Below, piece by piece: positions 6,032 through 7,706 of a stretch of 7,706 nt of DNA. The notes beneath the pieces are model-generated. The model was not told the origin of the DNA and searched no databases. It worked only from the letters and a program-made list of their open reading frames with translations. Location of the stretch: positions 1 through 7,706 of the forward strand of contig DAOWGL010000078.1 of NCBI GenBank assembly GCA_030637455.1, read 5' to 3'. The position numbers and the translations under genes are program-made. Origin of the DNA: Candidatus Nitrosopumilus sp. (GTDB lineage: Archaea > Thermoproteota > Nitrososphaeria > Nitrososphaerales > Nitrosopumilaceae). The stretch's first letter is position 1, and every line of letters starts with the position of its first letter.

Positions 6032-6092
6032 TAGGCATGATCTTAAAATCATGATTTAACCATATTTCAAAAATCATGTAATTTGATGCCTA
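6032..6092. repeat. Palindromic cluster upstream of rps13
   Basis: The 125-nt gap before rps13 holds no gene that I can see but contains symmetry: a perfect 12-bp palindrome AAATCATGATTT (6046-6057), a second copy of its half AAAATCATG (6045-6053 and 6070-6078, 25 nt apart), CATGAT/ATCATG arms (6036-6041 and 6048-6053) and an outer 7-bp inverted repeat TAGGCAT/ATGCCTA (6032-6038 and 6086-6092). It lies just upstream of the rps13 TATA-like box, a position suited to an activator or repressor site. Short AT-rich palindromes arise by chance fairly easily. Confidence 0.45.
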
Positions 6093-6098
6093 GTATGG

Positions 6099-6106
6099 TT
6101 TTTATC
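6099..6106 (+). promoter_or_regulatory. TATA-like box for the rps13-rps4 operon
   Basis: TTTTTATC lies about 29 nt upstream of the TTG start of rps13, consistent with a leaderless or near-leaderless ribosomal protein message. It supports TTG as the true start. Confidence 0.45.
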
Positions 6107-6131
6107 GGGGATTCTGTGAATTTTTGAATAC

Positions 6132-6713
6132 TTGAGCGCACAAGAATATAGACACATTGTCAGAATTGTAGGGAACGATATCCGTGGAGAGAAAAAGATG
6201 GTTATCGGGTTGACCCAGATTAAGGGTCTTGGCTTCATGTTTGCAACAGCTATTCTTGATACTCTAAAAATTAATCCTAATTCCAATATCGGCAATCTTA
6301 CAGAGGAAAATGTTCAAGCAATTGAAAAAGTAATTACAGATCCAATCGCAAATAACATTCCAATATGGTTCCTTAACAGAAGAAAAGATATTGAAACGGG
6401 TGCAGATTTACATTTGTTAACATCAGATATTCCATTTACATTAAGAAATGATATTGAAAGAGAAAGAATTGCAGCAAGTTGGAGAGGTTATCGTCATCTA
6501 AGTGGTCTTAAAGTTAGAGGACAAAGAACTAGAACTTCTGGTAGAAAAGGCGGAGCAGTTGGTGTCGCTAAAGGTGGATTGGCAGCTCCAGTTAAGAAAG
6601 GTGGTGCAGGAGCTCCGGCAGCAGTAGCAGCAGACGGTGCAGAAGCTCCGGCAGCAGATGCAGCAGCAGCTCCGGCAGCAGAAAAACCAGCAGCAGTGGA
6701 GAAAAAAGAATAG
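6132..6713 (+). CDS. rps13: 30S ribosomal protein S13 (archaeal uS13) with Ala/Pro-rich tail
   Basis: Ribosomal protein of the small-subunit head that contacts 16S rRNA, the P-site tRNA and the large subunit. The 193-residue product begins [16 protein letters not shown], continues with the helix-two-turns-helix region ([12 protein letters not shown]) and ends its conserved part with [20 protein letters not shown] (119-138), the S13 C-terminal rRNA/tRNA-binding signature. Archaeal S13 usually ends soon after this at roughly 150 residues; here a 40-residue tail of Ala, Pro, Gly and Glu follows (about 153-193), encoded by repeats of GCTCCGGCAGCAG. The start is TTG at 6132: an in-frame TGA lies at 6117-6119, and no ATG occurs in frame before residue 23, inside the conserved domain. 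The next gene, rps4, starts 9 nt after the stop, so they are co-transcribed. Confidence 0.97.
   Translation: MSAQEYRHIVRIVGNDIRGEKKMVIGLTQIKGLGFMFATAILDTLKINPNSNIGNLTEENVQAIEKVITDPIANNIPIWFLNRRKDIETGADLHLLTSDIPFTLRNDIERERIAASWRGYRHLSGLKVRGQRTRTSGRKGGAVGVAKGGLAAPVKKGGAGAPAAVAADGAEAPAADAAAAPAAEKPAAVEKKE
6612..6681 (+). repeat. GCTCCGGCAGCAG repeats in the S13 tail
   Basis: The 13-base unit GCTCCGGCAGCAG occurs exactly at 6612-6624, 6645-6657 and 6669-6681, linked by GCA/GCAG triplets. It encodes the APAA(V/D)-type alanine-rich tail. The stretch is clearly richer in G and C than its surroundings and looks like a small slippage-prone expansion. Confidence 0.85.
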
Positions 6714-6722
6714 GTGTTTTGA

Positions 6723-7331
6723 ATGGGAGATCCTAAATATCCACGTAAAGTCTGGAGGAAACCAAAAAGACCACTCAATTATGAATTAAAAATGGAAGAG
6801 TTGGAAACTCTAGGAACATTTGGATTAAGAACTAAAAGAGAATTATGGAAAGCACACACAGAATTATCACGTGTAAGACATCAAGCAAGATCATTACTTG
6901 CATTAAGACAAGAAGTTAGAGCAGAGAAAGAACCAATTTTAATGAAATCTCTTGCAAGGATTGGTTTAGTGTCAGGAGATGCAACATTAGATGATGTACT
7001 CAATCTAAATGCAAAAGATTTACTTTCACGAAGATTACAAACTATCGTTTCAAAGAAACTTGGATTCAAAACACCTTATCAAGCAAGACAAGCAGTCATT
7101 CATGGTCACATCATGATTGGTGAAAGAAAAGTCAACATTCCGTCCTATACGGTTACTATTGAAGAAGAAGGCAGTGTTCGTTTTACACCAGAATCAAAGA
7201 TTCCTGAAATGTTAGAAAAAACAAAGAAAGAAGAACCAAAAGTAGAAGTAACTGCTGAAGGAACTGAGGCTCCTGCAACTGAGGCTCCTGCAACTGAGGC
7301 TCCAAAAGATAAAAGTTCTTCAACTGAATAA
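6723..7331 (+). CDS. rps4: 30S ribosomal protein S4 (archaeal uS4) with TEAPA-repeat tail
   Basis: Primary rRNA-binding protein of the small-subunit body and an early assembly factor. The 202-residue product starts MGDPKYPRKVWRKPKRPLN, typical of archaeal/eukaryotic S4/S9e rather than bacterial S4. The S4 RNA-binding domain spans about 100-155 (LSRRLQTIVSKKLGF, TPYQARQAVIHGHIMIGERKV). A low-complexity tail follows (about 165-202), including three TEAPA-type repeats at 181-194 and a Ser-rich end. ATG at 6723 lies 9 nt after the rps13 stop, giving the archaeal S13-S4 order. In many archaea S11 and RNA polymerase subunit D follow; here glmS does, so the usual ribosomal string is interrupted or ends at this point. 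Confidence 0.97.
   Translation: MGDPKYPRKVWRKPKRPLNYELKMEELETLGTFGLRTKRELWKAHTELSRVRHQARSLLALRQEVRAEKEPILMKSLARIGLVSGDATLDDVLNLNAKDLLSRRLQTIVSKKLGFKTPYQARQAVIHGHIMIGERKVNIPSYTVTIEEEGSVRFTPESKIPEMLEKTKKEEPKVEVTAEGTEAPATEAPATEAPKDKSSSTE
7263..7303 (+). repeat. 15-bp tandem repeat in the S4 tail
   Basis: ACTGAGGCTCCTGCA is repeated exactly at 7263-7277 and 7278-7292, followed by an 11-base partial copy (7293-7303). It encodes TEAPA-TEAPA-TEAP. In-frame units of 15 bp mean copy-number change would lengthen or shorten the tail without breaking the frame. Confidence 0.9.
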
Positions 7332-7351
7332 TCGAAAAAATAGGCTTATCA

Positions 7352-7360
7352 GTAAATAAC
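7352..7360 (+). promoter_or_regulatory. TATA-like box for glmS
   Basis: GTAAATAAC in the 52-nt gap after rps4 is centred about 28 nt upstream of the ATG at 7384. It suggests glmS has its own promoter and a leaderless message, rather than depending only on read-through from rps4. I see no convincing terminator between the genes. Confidence 0.45.
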
Positions 7361-7383
7361 CCCAATTATCAAAGAGAATCATA

Positions 7384-7706
7384 ATGTGTTCAATTATTGG
7401 TTATTACGGAAAGGAATTTGCAGCACCTATCATCGTAAAGGGATTAAAAAGAATGGAGTATCGCGGATATGATAGTGTTGGAGTAGCAACAGAATCAGAG
7501 AATCAAATTGAAGTTAAGAAAGGTACTGGAAAAGTAAATGAAGTAAATTTAAAAGTTCAATTAGATACACTTCCAGGAAAAGTAGGTATTGGTCACACCA
7601 GATGGGCAACTCATGGAAAAGTTACAGATATCAATGCACATCCACATCCAAGTAATTCGGGAAAAATTGCAATAGTACATAACGGAATTATAGAAAATTT
7701 TGAGGT
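7384..7706 (+). CDS. glmS: Glutamine-fructose-6-phosphate aminotransferase, N-terminal part (runs off right edge)
   Basis: GlmS makes glucosamine-6-phosphate from fructose-6-phosphate and glutamine, the entry step to UDP-GlcNAc and so to glycans, including archaeal protein glycosylation. The first 107 residues are present and cover part of the class II glutaminase domain: catalytic Cys2 after the initiator Met, [15 protein letters not shown] (21-35), the glutamine-binding GHTRWATHG (70-78, with R73, W74, T76 and H77), NAHPHP (84-89) and VHNGIIENF (98-106, oxyanion N100/G101). These match GlmS closely and are less like PurF or AsnB. The isomerase domains lie beyond the window, so completeness cannot be judged. 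ATG at 7384 must be the start, since Cys has to be residue 2. A link to glycosylation of the S-layer-like protein is possible but rests on pathway logic only. Confidence 0.95.
   Translation, partial: MCSIIGYYGKEFAAPIIVKGLKRMEYRGYDSVGVATESENQIEVKKGTGKVNEVNLKVQLDTLPGKVGIGHTRWATHGKVTDINAHPHPSNSGKIAIVHNGIIENFE

Noticed and set aside
6007..6131. Possible tRNA or small RNA in the gap before rps13
   Set aside because: No cloverleaf, no T-loop GGTTCRANYCC-like sequence, and the visible symmetry is short and AT-rich.
6494..6778. Minus-strand alanine-rich frame of 94 residues
   Set aside because: It is the reverse reading of the S13 GCA/GCTCCGGCAGCAG repeats; the repeats keep several frames open.
7263..7303. 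Short tandem repeat as a CRISPR array
   Set aside because: Units are directly adjacent without spacers and are in frame within rps4.
6074..7365. Minus-strand frames at 6074-6295, 6881-7069 and 7183-7365
   Set aside because: Antisense to rps13 and rps4; the last is a Leu/Gln-rich reading of the S4 tail repeat.

Overview
The window looks like chromosomal DNA of a Nitrosopumilus-type archaeon (Nitrososphaerota, formerly Thaumarchaeota). The evidence is an AT-rich sequence, archaeal-type ribosomal proteins S13 and S4 in tandem, a Sec-exported surface protein resembling marine thaumarchaeal S-layer proteins, a two-domain multicopper oxidase next to a ZIP permease, TTG/GTG/ATG starts with TATA-like boxes about 26-29 nt upstream (leaderless style), and tightly packed, often overlapping genes. 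No ammonia-oxidation gene is present, so physiology is inferred from relatives only.

Layout. Bases 1-1161 (minus) hold the N-terminal part of a large secreted S-layer-like protein that runs off the left edge. After a short divergent gap comes a cation diffusion facilitator (CDF) metal exporter with an unusual triple C-terminal domain (1255-2607, plus). It meets, tail to tail with a 4-nt overlap, a ZIP metal transporter (2604-3782, minus). The ZIP start overlaps by 11 nt the end of an exported two-domain multicopper oxidase (3772-4827, minus), so these two form one operon. The oxidase promoter shares an intergenic region with a divergent gene for a small two-helix membrane protein (4961-5467, plus). 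Between the two TATA-like boxes lies a cluster of TTAG-S-CTAA elements, two of them in a perfect 11-bp inverted repeat, closely resembling the core of DtxR/IdeR metal-regulator boxes. A small winged-helix-like protein (5459-5770, minus) follows, overlapping the membrane-protein gene tail to tail. Divergent from it is a 50-residue cysteine-rich protein (5854-6006, plus). An AT-rich gap with a 12-bp palindrome precedes rps13 (6132-6713) and rps4 (6723-7331), both with low-complexity Ala/Pro/Glu tails encoded by short DNA repeats. The window ends in the glutaminase domain of glmS (from 7384), which appears to have its own promoter.

How it fits together. The centre reads as a metal-economy cluster: an extracytoplasmic multicopper oxidase, a ZIP importer with an exposed beta domain, a CDF exporter, a candidate metalloregulator-type operator, and a nearby small winged-helix protein and Cys-rich protein. 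The operator suggests that the oxidase-ZIP pair and the small membrane protein respond together to metal (iron or manganese are the natural guesses). This is inference. The most noteworthy items are the operator cluster, the triple-CTD CDF, the Cys-rich micro-protein and the oxidase copper-ligand pattern.
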